The notes beneath the pieces were generated by a model. That model saw nothing but the letters and a program-made list of their open reading frames with translations. It was not told where the DNA came from and did not search any database. This document shows positions 1 through 8,690 of a stretch of DNA of 64,000 bases, piece by piece; within the stretch, counting starts at the first letter, position 1, and each line of letters starts with the position of its first letter. Location of the stretch: assembly GCF_001612905.1 (NCBI RefSeq), contig NZ_BDBI01000024.1, positions 62,001 through 126,000 of the forward strand, written 5' to 3'. The stretch comes from Nocardia ignorata NBRC 108230 (GTDB taxonomy: Bacteria; Actinomycetota; Actinomycetes; Mycobacteriales; Mycobacteriaceae). A program made the translations under genes and the position numbers.

Positions 1-791
1 AGCAGGGCGCGGCGGGCGAGGGCCGACACCCCGAGTGTCACGGTTGTCACGATCGCCAGCCGGGGCCAGCCGCCGAGCGCGCCGATGAGTTCGGCCGAGG
101 CGTCGGCACTTTGGGAGAGCTTGCCGACCACGGCACTGGGTGCCTGCAGGGTCGCCAGCTTGTGCAGCTCGCCGAACGCCGTCGCCGACGCCGCCTCGGG
201 CAGCACCACGTGCGCGGCGGCAGCGGCGACCGCCCCGGCCGAGCTGCGCATCAGGATGCCGAGCGCTGCCCCGAACAGGGCCACCGCCGGGAACACGCAG
301 ACGATGCCGAGCAAGCCCGGGAACGCGTCACCCGCGGCGTATTTCGAGCTGTCGATGGCGAAGACGCCGACCAGATAGGTGAGCGTGGTGGCCGCGATGC
401 CCAGGGTCGTGCTCACCGCGGCGGCGGTAAGCATCTTCGCCCCGAACACGACATCGCGTTGCGGTGTCGCCGCCAGGACCGAGCGGATGGTCCCCGAGGT
501 GTACTCGGTGGAGGTGACCAGCGCACCCCAGGCGCCGATGAGCGCGATGGGCAGGGTCATGGCGGTGAAGGCGCCGCCGATCACGGTGTCGGTGGTCTCC
601 AGGCTGTCGGACAGGCCGACCAGTGCCGCCGACACCGGGCCGATCAGCAGCGCCAGGATGGGCAGCAGGAACAGCGCCCTCGACGACCGGATCTTGATCA
701 GCTCCGAGATCACCTGGTACCGCATCACCTCCCAGGGCGGCGCCGAGCGGTTCGGGGTGGCGGTGGTGCTGGTCACGATCGTGGTACTCAT
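1..791 (-). CDS. ABC-2 type transporter permease (3' end beyond window)
   Basis: Reading leftward from the ATG at 791, the frame stays open to the window edge (about 263 residues seen). The protein begins MSTTIVTSTT and holds several hydrophobic segments, the first near residues 30-52 (LFLLPILALLIGPVSAAL). A polar stretch with TEYTSGTIRS, typical of ABC-2 permeases such as bacitracin- and antibiotic-type exporters, follows. Its start overlaps the stop of the upstream ATPase gene by 4 bases (ATGA), so the two are translationally coupled and form one exporter. The substrate cannot be read from the sequence. The C-terminal end lies outside the window. Confidence 0.85.
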   Translation of the reverse strand, partial: MSTTIVTSTTATPNRSAPPWEVMRYQVISELIKIRSSRALFLLPILALLIGPVSAALVGLSDSLETTDTVIGGAFTAMTLPIALIGAWGALVTSTEYTSGTIRSVLAATPQRDVVFGAKMLTAAAVSTTLGIAATTLTYLVGVFAIDSSKYAAGDAFPGLLGIVCVFPAVALFGAALGILMRSSAGAVAAAAAHVVLPEAASATAFGELHKLATLQAPSAVVGKLSQSADASAELIGALGGWPRLAIVTTVTLGVSALARRAL

Positions 792-1696
792 GCCGACTCC
801 TGCAGTGTTTCGCTGTCCTGGAAGGTGTGCCGACCGGAGACCAGCCGGGTGAAGACCTCTTCGACCGACGCGGTGACCGGCGTCAGCTCGTCGAGGACGA
901 TGTCGTGGGTGGCCGCGAGGCGCCAGATCTCGCGCGCGGTCACCCCGCGCACGGTGCCGGTGTCGCCCCGGATCTCGATGCGGTCGCCGAGCACGGCGGC
1001 CAGCCGGGTCAGCTCTTCCCCGCGCACGCGCACCCGTGGTTCGGCATTGGCGACGAAGTCGGCGGTCGGCTCGTCGGCGACGATCTTGCCCCGGCTGATC
1101 ACCAGCAGGTGATCGGCGACCAGTTCGGTCTCGCTCATCATGTGGCTCGACAGCAGCACCGTGCGGCCCTCGTCGGCCATGGCCCGCAGGGTCTGGCGGA
1201 TCCAGCGGATGCCCTCGGTGTCCAAACCGTTGACGGGTTCGTCGAGGATCAGCACGGCGGGGTCGCCGAGCAGGGCGGCCGCCACGCCGAGGCGCTGGCG
1301 CATGCCGAGCGAGAAGCCTTTCACCCGCATCCCGGCCACGTCGGCGAGCCCGACCCGCTCGAGCACCTCGTCGACCCGCGTGCGTGGGATGCCGTTGCTC
1401 GCCGCGAGGAAAGCCAGATGATAAGCGGCGGTGCGTGATCCGAGCACATCGCTCGCATCGAGCAGGGCGCCGACGGTGTGCAGCGGGAATCGTAGGTCGC
1501 GGTAGTCCTGGCCGAGCACCGTCGCCGTACCGGAGGTGGGCGTGTCGAGTCCGAGTATGCAGCGCATCGCGGTCGACTTGCCCGAACCGTTGGGGCCGAG
1601 GAACCCCGTGACCCGACCTGGTTCGACGGTGAAGCTCAGGTTGTCGATGGCGCGAGTCCTGCCGTAGAACTTGGTCAAGTTACGTGCTTGGATCAT
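788..1696 (-). CDS. ABC transporter ATP-binding protein, ABC-2 export type
   Basis: This 302-residue ATPase powers the permease encoded immediately downstream. Walker A is GPNGSGKST (residues 34-42). A modified signature SLGMRQRLGVA, Walker B VLILDEPVNGLD and the switch histidine in LLSSHMMSE follow. The C-terminal 80 residues resemble the extension of CcmA/BcrA-type exporter ATPases. I chose the ATG at 1696 (MIQARNLTKFYG) because the family fold starts there; an open frame extends to 1732 without homology. The gene is divergent from a NarL-family response regulator, which may control it, although that is inference. Confidence 0.9.
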   Translation of the reverse strand: MIQARNLTKFYGRTRAIDNLSFTVEPGRVTGFLGPNGSGKSTAMRCILGLDTPTSGTATVLGQDYRDLRFPLHTVGALLDASDVLGSRTAAYHLAFLAASNGIPRTRVDEVLERVGLADVAGMRVKGFSLGMRQRLGVAAALLGDPAVLILDEPVNGLDTEGIRWIRQTLRAMADEGRTVLLSSHMMSETELVADHLLVISRGKIVADEPTADFVANAEPRVRVRGEELTRLAAVLGDRIEIRGDTGTVRGVTAREIWRLAATHDIVLDELTPVTASVEEVFTRLVSGRHTFQDSETLQESA

Positions 1697-1881
1697 GCTT
1701 TCGAGCGTATTGAGCAGGCATTTCGGCCACATCCATCCCGGGAGCCAACTGCGCGGGTAGTCCTCGAGAGGGATGCGGCGCTGCCCGGTGCGTTCGCGCG
1801 GTGGCCATTACGCTGATGTCGCAGGGTGGTTCGGATCGGTTCGGCGCCTACCGCGCCGTCCGCACAGAGGGGCGAATTCCG

Positions 1882-2571
1882 TTGTCGGACAATCACTATC
1901 ACGCGCACGATGCGGCGAAGGCGAACATCCGGGTGCTGATCGCCGACGACCAGGAGCTGGTGCGCGAGGGATTGAGCGTGCTGCTGGACTCCCAGCCGGA
2001 TATCGACGTCGTCGGCCAGGTCGCCGACGGCGAGCAGGCGGTGCGTGAGACCGAGCGGCTGGCCCCCGATGTGGTGCTGATGGACGTGCGGATGCCGGTG
2101 TGCGACGGGATCGAGGCCACCCGCCGCATCACCGCCGCCGGGCCTGCCAAGGTGATCGTGCTGACCACCTTCGACCTCGACGCCTACGTGTACTCGGCGC
2201 TGCGCGCGGGCGCCTCGGGGTTCCTGCTGAAGGAATCCTCGGCCCGTTCGCTCGGTGAGGCGGTACGCGTGGTCGCCACCGGTGAGGCGCTGCTCGCTCC
2301 TTCGGTCACCCGGCGCCTGCTGTCCGAGTTCGCCCGGCAGGGGCAGTCGGTTCGGTCGGCGGAGAAGGCGGCCGGGCTCACCGCGCGGGAGACCGAGGTG
2401 CTGGTACTCATCGCGCGGGGCTTGTCGAATGCCGAAATCGCCGGGGAGATGGTCATTTCCGAGCAGACGGTGAAAACGCATGTCGGCCGGATACTGGACA
2501 AACTGCAATTGCGCGACCGGACCCAGGCGGCGATCTACGCCTATGAGACCCGACTGGTGAGCCCGTTGTAA
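1882..2571 (+). CDS. NarL/LuxR-family response regulator (orphan)
   Basis: This is a DNA-binding response regulator of about 229 residues. The receiver domain starts at NIRVLIADDQ. The probable phospho-acceptor Asp lies in VLMDVRMPV, and the switch Thr and conserved Lys fall in LTTFD and LLKE. The C-terminal helix-turn-helix begins at LTARETEVL and ends with TVKTHVGRIL. A TTG start at 1882 is favoured because GAGGGG sits about 9 bases upstream; GTG 1801 or ATG 1816 would add a tail with no family match. No histidine kinase gene lies beside it, so its partner is elsewhere. It is divergent from the ABC exporter genes. Confidence 0.88.
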   Translation: MSDNHYHAHDAAKANIRVLIADDQELVREGLSVLLDSQPDIDVVGQVADGEQAVRETERLAPDVVLMDVRMPVCDGIEATRRITAAGPAKVIVLTTFDLDAYVYSALRAGASGFLLKESSARSLGEAVRVVATGEALLAPSVTRRLLSEFARQGQSVRSAEKAAGLTARETEVLVLIARGLSNAEIAGEMVISEQTVKTHVGRILDKLQLRDRTQAAIYAYETRLVSPL

Positions 2572-2707
2572 CTCCGGTGGCGATGCGGGAGCGAACTGTC
2601 GTGGTCGCACCGTAACGTTGTGCGCGGTGGACGCCGGTCGCCGAGCGGTTCGCCTGCGACGTACCGATCACCGACAGCGGTACGACGTCGACGGGCAGGG
2701 AACGGTT

Positions 2708-2872
2708 GTGACGGTGGAGGGGGCGCTCGCACGCGCGCGTGCCGCCAGGCGGATCGGACGCGTCGAGAAGGCGCGCCGGATGCTGGGGACGGCCCTGACG
2801 CATGCGCACGACGACCCGGACGTGCTGGTCGAGTTGGCCGAACTCAGCGGCGAGCGCGGCGCCCTGGCGTGA
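2708..2872 (+). CDS. Truncated paralogue of the downstream TPR protein (54-residue ORF)
   Basis: A GTG with AGGGA upstream opens a 54-codon ORF. Its residues 1-43 align without gaps to the first 43 residues of the TPR membrane protein that starts at 2965, about 56% identical by hand count, sharing ALxRARxA, IGRxExAR and DDPxxLV. After residue 43 the similarity ends and a stop follows. The upstream regions also resemble each other (GTGTGCGC-like elements and the AG-rich ribosome site). It is either a decayed partial tandem duplication or a microprotein made of one helical hairpin. Expression is unknown. Confidence 0.5.
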   Translation: MTVEGALARARAARRIGRVEKARRMLGTALTHAHDDPDVLVELAELSGERGALA

Positions 2873-2964
2873 GTCTCGACTGCCGCCAACAGTGGGCAGG
2901 CCGGTCGTGCTGACTGCCGTAGCAACGGTAGTGTGCGCCCGAGGAATCCAGGGGGAGGGAAATC

Positions 2965-4470
2965 GTGCCGGTGCAGGCGGCGCTCGAGCGGGCGCGAGTG
3001 GCTTTGGAGATCGGACGGGCCGAGGAGGCTCGGGAGATTCTGGGGGCTGTGCTGGCGCAGGCGCCGGACGACCCGGAATTGCTTGTGGCGCTGGGAAATA
3101 CGGCCTTCGCGCTCGACGATCCACAAGAGGCGTTGCGGTGGGCGGGGCGCGCCATCGGTGCCTACCCGGAACTGCCCGAAGCGCAGATGCTGGCCGCCAT
3201 GTGCGCGGCGATGCTGGGGGAGTGGGGGCGGGCGCGCGAGCACAGCGAGACCGTCCTGCGGTTGCTGCCCCACGAACCCGCGTCGCTGTTGCTCGCGGCG
3301 TGGATGATCGCCTTCGGACCGGCCGGCGACAGCGACCGGGCCGCCGTGCTCGTCGGCGAGGCCGTCGAACTCGCGCCCGACGACGCCGGTGTGCACTGCT
3401 CCGCCGCCGAGATCTACCAGCGTCTCGGCGACTTCGACGGGATCCGGCGCCATGTCGGCGCGGGACTCCTGCTCGACCCGACCCACACAGACCTGCTCCG
3501 CATGCAGGCGCAGCTCGAGTTCGGCGGCGTCGAAGGCGGCAGGCGGTCGGCGGTGGCGACGCTGCGCGGTGTCCTCGCGCAGGCGCCGACCGACAGCAAA
3601 GCCACAAGGTTGCTCGCCGAAGTGCACTGGCGAGCGCTGATGCGACTCGCCGCGTGGGTGTGGTTCTTCGCGGGTTGCTATGCGGCCGTGGCGATGTGGG
3701 CACCGACGGTACTGCTCCGAATCGTGTCGCCGGTGCTGCTCGCGGCGATTCCGCTCGCCTGGTTCGGTGTGTTCCACAAGCTGCGCAAACAACTGCCACC
3801 CGGTTATCTGCGGACTCGCGTACTGCGACCGCGCGTGGTGTTGGCGCTGCTCGTGGTGGTCGGCTCGGCGTTCGGTGTCGTACTCGGCGCGGTGGCGATG
3901 CGGTCGGAGTACGTGGCATTCATCCGGATCGGGAGCTGGCTGCTGGTGCTCGGCGCGCTCGGGGCCGCGCTCGCGCATCTGCTGCTGTATACGGCGTGGT
4001 TGCGGCCGGGCCGCGACGACCCCGATCCCGAAGACGGCTTCGACTTCGCGGCCATGCAGATCATGGTGCTCGGCATCTGCGTGGTGCCGCTGGTCGTCGT
4101 CGCCGGTCTCGCACGCGGATTCGCTCGTCAGCCTGCCGTATTCGGTGCGTTTCTCGCCGTGGTCGGTGCGGTGTTGTTCGCCCTCGTCCTGGAAGCCGGA
4201 ATCGGGATCTGGCGCGATCGAGCGGGATACCGCAGGCTGCCCGTGATCGCGGCGATCGTGTGCGCCCTGCTGGCCGGGTCGGGTGCGGCTGTGTGGTGGG
4301 GTGGCGGCGAAATCGTCGACGGTGAGGTGCGCGGGCGTGAGTTCGTGAATGTGCCCGCACCACCGACGATCTCACCGCGCGAGTTCCCGACGATCCCGAC
4401 CCTGCGGGTTCCGACTCTGGTCGTACCCCCGACTGTCACGGGGGTACCGGCCGTGACCCCGACCCGGTGA
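2965..4470 (+). CDS. TPR-containing multi-pass membrane protein
   Basis: This protein of 501 residues starts at a GTG preceded by GGGGGAGGG. Residues 1-210 form tandem helical repeats of TPR type (for example ALGNTAFALDDPQEALRWAG). About six hydrophobic segments follow between residues 225 and 440, and a soluble tail ends in a Pro/Thr-rich stretch (PTIPTLRVPTLVVPP). The domain order suggests a cytoplasmic protein-binding platform tethered to the membrane. I do not recognise a named family, and no catalytic motif is visible. A partial copy of its N terminus lies directly upstream. Confidence 0.8.
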   Translation: MPVQAALERARVALEIGRAEEAREILGAVLAQAPDDPELLVALGNTAFALDDPQEALRWAGRAIGAYPELPEAQMLAAMCAAMLGEWGRAREHSETVLRLLPHEPASLLLAAWMIAFGPAGDSDRAAVLVGEAVELAPDDAGVHCSAAEIYQRLGDFDGIRRHVGAGLLLDPTHTDLLRMQAQLEFGGVEGGRRSAVATLRGVLAQAPTDSKATRLLAEVHWRALMRLAAWVWFFAGCYAAVAMWAPTVLLRIVSPVLLAAIPLAWFGVFHKLRKQLPPGYLRTRVLRPRVVLALLVVVGSAFGVVLGAVAMRSEYVAFIRIGSWLLVLGALGAALAHLLLYTAWLRPGRDDPDPEDGFDFAAMQIMVLGICVVPLVVVAGLARGFARQPAVFGAFLAVVGAVLFALVLEAGIGIWRDRAGYRRLPVIAAIVCALLAGSGAAVWWGGGEIVDGEVRGREFVNVPAPPTISPREFPTIPTLRVPTLVVPPTVTGVPAVTPTR

Positions 4471-4559
4471 CAGCGGCAACCGGTCCGCAGGGCCGCGCGC
4501 AGCAGGTGTCGGCTCCGGCGCTCCGTGACCGTTAGGCGCGTGGGCAGGACCGCCGCTCG

Positions 4560-4892
4560 TCAGTCGTCGGCAGCGCTGTTGGCGGCGGCGACGACCGCGG
4601 GGAGCAATCCAGGGACCGCCGATTCGACGTCTTCGGTGCGCAGGCGCTGATAGGTCTGCCCGTCGAGGGTGAGGCGCTCGATGAGACCCGCTTCGCGCAG
4701 GATCTTGAAGTGGTGCGTCGCGGTGGACTTGTTGATCGCGTCGTAGAGCGCCGAGCAGCGCAGCGGGCCGCCCGCGTTGCTCAGGCGGCGCACCATTTCC
4801 AGGCGCACGGGATCGTGCAGCGCGCCGAGTACGGCGGGCAGCTCCGCCACGGGCAGGGTGGGCGCCGCGGGGAGATCTTTAGCCTGCGTCAT
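4560..4892 (-). CDS. ArsR-family winged-helix repressor
   Basis: A 110-residue DNA-binding protein. The HTH region runs from LGALHDPVRLEMVRRLSN through STATHHFKILREAGLIERL, the pattern of ArsR/SmtB repressors. No cysteine-rich metal site is visible (the single Cys is in LRCSAL), so metal sensing is not supported. GAGGTAG lies 7 bases before the ATG. It is divergent from an MFS exporter, and an inverted repeat lies between them, so it most likely represses the exporter and itself. Confidence 0.88.
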   Translation of the reverse strand: MTQAKDLPAAPTLPVAELPAVLGALHDPVRLEMVRRLSNAGGPLRCSALYDAINKSTATHHFKILREAGLIERLTLDGQTYQRLRTEDVESAVPGLLPAVVAAANSAADD

Positions 4893-4913
4893 GATGATCT
4901 ACCTCACTCCCGG

Positions 4914-4969
4914 GTTTGATAGTCATCATACCCGGCGTAGGGTCGGGTTCGTTCGATGGTTATCAAACT
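4914..4969. promoter_or_regulatory. Candidate ArsR operator (inverted repeat) between divergent genes
   Basis: TTTGATAGTCATC (4915-4927) and the inverted arm read as TTTGATAACCATC on the minus strand (4955-4967) match at 11 of 13 positions, with 27 bases between the arms. The left arm itself contains the dyad TGAT-N4-ATCA. Placement between an arsR-type gene and its divergent exporter is typical of an autoregulated operator. Confidence 0.55.
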
Positions 4970-4975
4970 CACCTG

Positions 4976-6187
4976 ATGGGGGCTGCGATGGCAGCGACAA
5001 CGATGGTGCCGACCGAAACCGGTCAGCGGTGGGCCTACGGGCTGGTCCTCGCCGCCACCGGCGTGGCACTCGGTGTCTCCGGGGCGCCCGCCCCGCTGTA
5101 CGGAATCTACGAAACCGAATGGCACCTGTCGCCGTTCACCACGACGATGGTCTTCGCCGTGTACGCGGTGGCCGCGCTCGGCGCGGTGCTGGTGTCGGGT
5201 CGCGTCTCCGACGTGGTCGGGCGCAAGCCGGTGATCGTCGGCGCGTTCGCCACCATGATCCTCGGGCTGCTGGCCTTCCTGCTCGCCGACTCGGTGCCGA
5301 TGCTGCTGCTGGCGCGAGCCCTGCACGGCGCGGCGGTCGGGGCAACCGTGGTGGCGGGTGCCGCCGCGCTGCTGGATCTGCGACCCGAGCGGGGCGCGCG
5401 GTCCGGTCAGCTCAGCGGGGTGGCGTTCAATGTGGGCATCGCGATCGCGGTGCTCGGCACCGCTGTGCTCGCCCAGTACGCGCCGTCGCCGCTGCGCACG
5501 CCGTACGTGGTGATCGCGGTGATCTGCCTGGCCGCCGCGGCCGGGATCCTCGCGTTGCGCGAACCGCACGTCGCGCGCGTGAAGGGTCGCATCACGATCG
5601 CCAAACCCGCTGTGCCCCAGGAGATCAGGGCAGATTTCTGGTTCTCCGCGATCGGGGTGATGGCCGCCTGGTCGGTGCTCGGTGTGCTGCTGTCGCTGTA
5701 TCCGTCGCTGGCAGCCGCGAAAACCGGCGTGCACAACCTGGTGTTCGGTGGGGCGGTGGTGGCCTCGACCGCCCTGGCCGGCGCGCTCGCGCAACTGTTC
5801 GCCACCCGCATTCCGGCGCGTAAGGCCGCGATCATCGGTGACCTCGGGATGGCCGCCGCGTTGCTTGCCACGATTCCGGCGCTGGCCACCAGGCAACCGG
5901 CTGCCGTGCTGATCGCGGGGCTGGTGCTCGGCGCGACGTTCGGGCTGGGCTTCGGTGGTTCGCTGCGCCATCTGTCGGAAGTGGTGCCGCCGCATCGGCG
6001 CGGAGAAACGATGTCGGCCTATTACCTGCTCGCCTATTCGGCAATGGCTTTGCCGACGCTCGCGGCGGGCTGGGCGGCGACCACCTGGGGAATCGCGACG
6101 GTATTCCCGTGGTTCATCGCGATCGTCGCCGTGGCCTGTGTGCTGGCCGCCCTGCTCGGGCTGCGCGGCAGCCGGGCGAAAGGCTGA
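4976..6187 (+). CDS. MFS transporter (drug-efflux-like)
   Basis: About 403 residues with twelve predicted membrane segments. The major-facilitator motif A appears as GRVSDVVGRKPVIV after the second segment. The N terminus (GAPAPLYGIYETEW) resembles MFS exporters often found next to ArsR or MarR repressors in actinomycetes. Start choice is between ATG 4976 and ATG 4988; the longer open frame from 4916 would run through the operator. The substrate cannot be assigned. A strong hairpin follows the stop codon. Confidence 0.85.
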   Translation: MGAAMAATTMVPTETGQRWAYGLVLAATGVALGVSGAPAPLYGIYETEWHLSPFTTTMVFAVYAVAALGAVLVSGRVSDVVGRKPVIVGAFATMILGLLAFLLADSVPMLLLARALHGAAVGATVVAGAAALLDLRPERGARSGQLSGVAFNVGIAIAVLGTAVLAQYAPSPLRTPYVVIAVICLAAAAGILALREPHVARVKGRITIAKPAVPQEIRADFWFSAIGVMAAWSVLGVLLSLYPSLAAAKTGVHNLVFGGAVVASTALAGALAQLFATRIPARKAAIIGDLGMAAALLATIPALATRQPAAVLIAGLVLGATFGLGFGGSLRHLSEVVPPHRRGETMSAYYLLAYSAMALPTLAAGWAATTWGIATVFPWFIAIVAVACVLAALLGLRGSRAKG

Positions 6188-6193
6188 GGAGCA

Positions 6194-6227
6194 CCCCGTC
6201 CGGCCGGGGTTGAACGGCCGGACGGGG
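6194..6227. terminator. Bidirectional hairpin between convergent genes
   Basis: The arms CCCCGTCCGGCC (6194-6205) and GGCCGGACGGGG (6216-6227) are perfect over 12 bp with a 10-base loop. It sits between the convergent MFS and VOC genes. No long T-run follows, as is common in actinomycetes. Confidence 0.75.
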
Positions 6228-6235
6228 TCGGGCAT

Positions 6236-6631
6236 TTATGTGGGCCAACCGCCGTAGGGCACGGTGATCAGTTCCAGGAAATGGCCGTTGGGGTCGAGGA
6301 AGTACACGCCTCGGCCCCCGTCGTTGTGATTGATCTCGTTGACGCCGTGCTGCTGCGGATCGGCCCAATGGTCCAGCTTGTAGCGCTGGATCTTGGCATA
6401 GGCCGCGTCGAACTCGGCTTCGGAGACCAGGAACGCGTAGTGCTGCGGCTGGATCTCGGAAACGAACGGCGGCACCTTCGCGAAATCGAACGTGACACCG
6501 TTGTCGAGCGGGATGGGAATGAACGGACCCCACTCTTTTCCTATGTCCAACCCGAGGATGTCCGCCCAGAATTCGGCGGTTTCCCTATTGTCCCGACATC
6601 CGACAATGGTGTGATTGAACTGTACTGACAG
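6236..6631 (-). CDS. VOC-family (glyoxalase/dioxygenase-fold) protein with probable CTG start
   Basis: About 131 residues. It starts with VQFNHTIVGCRDNRETAEFW and ends with GRGVYFLDPNGHFLELITV, the two halves of a vicinal-oxygen-chelate fold; metal-ligand candidates are His in FNHTIV, His in PQHYAF and Glu in FLELIT. There is no ATG, GTG or TTG near the family's usual start. A CTG at 6631 lies 7 bases after AAGGAG and gives an N terminus (x-SVQFNHTIV) of the usual length. The frame continues upstream to 7219, but that part is a shadow of the adh gene. Confidence 0.8.
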   Translation of the reverse strand: MSVQFNHTIVGCRDNRETAEFWADILGLDIGKEWGPFIPIPLDNGVTFDFAKVPPFVSEIQPQHYAFLVSEAEFDAAYAKIQRYKLDHWADPQQHGVNEINHNDGGRGVYFLDPNGHFLELITVPYGGWPT

Positions 6632-6766
6632 GGGATTTCTCCTTGGTTCGTGACGGCGCCGACCCTGGGCTCGGTACAAGGCGGCCGACAGGAGCACCGT
6701 CACCGGAAACGAGATTAACGCCGAATCCCGGGTCCGGCAATGCCGATGGCGCGGTAGGTTCGCGCC

Positions 6767-7873
6767 ATGAGGATTCGTGGAGCCGTTCTCGAACGCGTCG
6801 CCGATCCGGCGCCGTTCGCGCAGTCGCGGCCGATCACCGTGTGCGAACTGGAGCTGGCCGAGCCGGGTGACGGCGAGTTGCTGGTGCGGATCGAGGCGGC
6901 CGGGTTGTGCCATTCGGACCTGTCGGTGGTCGACGGCAACCGGGTGCGCCCGGTGCCGATGCTGCTCGGCCACGAGGCGGCGGGCATCGTCGAAGCGATC
7001 GGCGCCGGTGTCGACGATGTGAGGGTGGGGCAGCGCGTGGTGATGACGTTCCTGCCCCGCTGCGGCGACTGCGCGGGCTGTGCCAGCAACGGCCGCACAC
7101 CCTGCGGGCCCGGCAGTGTGGCCAACAACGCGGGTGAGCTGCTCGGTGGTGGGCGGCGGCTGCGTCGCGACGGTGAGGATGTGCACCATCACCTGGGGGT
7201 ATCCGGATTCGCCACGCACGCGGTGGTGGATCGGCGGTCGGTGGTCCCGGTCGACGACGACGTGCCACCGGAGGTGGCCGCGGTCCTGGGCTGCGCGGTA
7301 CTCACCGGCGGCGGCGCGCTGCTCAACGCCGCGAAACCTGGTGCGGGAGACCGGATCATGGTGGTCGGCCTCGGTGGCGTCGGGATGGCGGCGGTGCTGG
7401 TCGCGGTGTCGCTCGGTCTCGGCGAGGTGATCGCCGTCGACACCGTGCCCGAAAAGCTGGCGCTGGCAAGAGAATTCGGCGCCACCGCCGCCTTCACTCC
7501 CGCCGAGATCGTCGACAAGGGGGTGAACGCCGACGTGGTGATCGAGGCGGCGGGCAATGTCCGTGCCTTCGAAACCGCCGTCGCCGCGACGGCTCCCGGT
7601 GGCGTCACGGTGACGGTCGGGCTGCCCGCTCCCGATGCCACCGCCACGATCTCCCCGCTAGCACTGGTCGCCCAGGGCCGAACCATCATCGGCAGCTATC
7701 TGGGCTCGGCCGTGCCCGCCCGCGACATCCCCGAGTACGTGCGGATGTGGCGCGCCGGGAAACTGCCGCTGGAACGGCTCGTATCGGCGCGCATCGGACT
7801 CGACGCGGTGAACGAGGCCATGGACGAACTCGCCGCGGGCGCCGCGCTGCGGCAGGTGATCGTCTTCGGCTGA
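6767..7873 (+). CDS. Zinc-dependent alcohol dehydrogenase (MDR family)
   Basis: A 368-residue medium-chain dehydrogenase. Catalytic zinc ligands are Cys in AGLCHSDL and the His-Glu pair in LLGHEAAGIVE. The structural-zinc lobe has CGDCAGC followed by a further Cys (RTPC). The Rossmann motif is VVGLGGVGMAAV. It oxidises an alcohol or reduces an aldehyde with NAD(P); the substrate is unknown. TAGGTT (6755-6760) stands 6 bases before the ATG and there is no Shine-Dalgarno sequence, so the mRNA is probably leaderless. Confidence 0.9.
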   Translation: MRIRGAVLERVADPAPFAQSRPITVCELELAEPGDGELLVRIEAAGLCHSDLSVVDGNRVRPVPMLLGHEAAGIVEAIGAGVDDVRVGQRVVMTFLPRCGDCAGCASNGRTPCGPGSVANNAGELLGGGRRLRRDGEDVHHHLGVSGFATHAVVDRRSVVPVDDDVPPEVAAVLGCAVLTGGGALLNAAKPGAGDRIMVVGLGGVGMAAVLVAVSLGLGEVIAVDTVPEKLALAREFGATAAFTPAEIVDKGVNADVVIEAAGNVRAFETAVAATAPGGVTVTVGLPAPDATATISPLALVAQGRTIIGSYLGSAVPARDIPEYVRMWRAGKLPLERLVSARIGLDAVNEAMDELAAGAALRQVIVFG

Positions 7874-7943
7874 CCTCGGCGTCCCCGGCCGGTGCCTGCT
7901 CGATAGGCTTGCGGACAAGCGGAAACGACGACGAGGAGATGCG

Positions 7944-8690
7944 GTGACCATTCGGGTCGGAGTGCTCGGAGCACGCGGCAAGGTCGGGCAGGCCATCTGC
8001 GCGGCGGCGGAGGCGGCGGCCGATCTGGAGCTGGTGGCCCAGGTCGACAAGGGTGACGCGCTGGAGGCGTTCACCGAGACCGGCACCCAGGTCGTCGTCG
8101 ACTTCACCCATCCCGATGTGGTGATGGGCAACCTGAAGTTCCTGATCGAGAACGGCATCCACGCCGTGGTCGGCACCACCGGCTTCGACGAGTCGCGGTT
8201 GGCCGAGGTGCGCGGGTGGTTGGCGCAGCGTCCCGAGGTCGGGGTGCTGATCGCGCCGAACTTCGCCATCGGGGCGGTGCTGTCGATGCGGTTCGCCGAG
8301 CAGGCGGCGCGGTTCTTCGAGTCGGTCGAGGTCATCGAACTGCACCACCCGAACAAGGCCGACGCGCCCTCGGGCACCGCCTACCGCACCGCCGCGCTCA
8401 TCGCCGCCGCCCGCGACGAAGCCGGGGTCGGGCGCAGTCCCGATGCGACGACGGCCGAACTCGAGGGTGCGCGCGGCGCCGATGTCGACGGGGTGCGCGT
8501 GCACTCGGTGCGCCTGGCCGGGCTCGTGGCCCACCAGGAAGTGCTCTTCGGCACCCAGGGCGAGACGCTGACCATCCGCCACGACTCCATCGACCGCAGC
8601 TCCTTCGCCCCCGGCGTGCTGCTCGGGGTTCGTGAGATCGCCGGACGACCGGGCCTGACCGTCGGGCTCGACCCGTTCCTCGACTTGTGA
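7944..8690 (+). CDS. dapB: 4-hydroxy-tetrahydrodipicolinate reductase
   Basis: 248 residues, the usual actinobacterial length. It reduces the DapA product with NAD(P)H in the diaminopimelate/lysine pathway, in the cytoplasm. The nucleotide motif is VGVLGARGKVGQ, and the active-site signature is VIELHHPNKADAPSGTA with the catalytic His and Lys. The GTG at 7944 is preceded by GAGGAG. The next gene begins inside its stop codon (GTGA). dapA lies 6 kb downstream and dapF about 45 kb downstream. Confidence 0.97.
   Translation: MTIRVGVLGARGKVGQAICAAAEAAADLELVAQVDKGDALEAFTETGTQVVVDFTHPDVVMGNLKFLIENGIHAVVGTTGFDESRLAEVRGWLAQRPEVGVLIAPNFAIGAVLSMRFAEQAARFFESVEVIELHHPNKADAPSGTAYRTAALIAAARDEAGVGRSPDATTAELEGARGADVDGVRVHSVRLAGLVAHQEVLFGTQGETLTIRHDSIDRSSFAPGVLLGVREIAGRPGLTVGLDPFLDL

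Noticed and set aside
111..1112. Long plus-strand ORF rich in Arg and Gly
   Set aside because: It lies antisense to the ABC transporter genes and has the skewed composition of a shadow frame in GC-rich DNA.
2453..3978. Long minus-strand ORFs opposite the TPR gene
   Set aside because: Low-complexity Arg/Pro/His composition and no family motif; the plus-strand TPR frame explains the sequence.
6632..7219. Upstream extension of the VOC frame on the minus strand
   Set aside because: It has no VOC similarity, runs antisense to adh and would lack a ribosome site.
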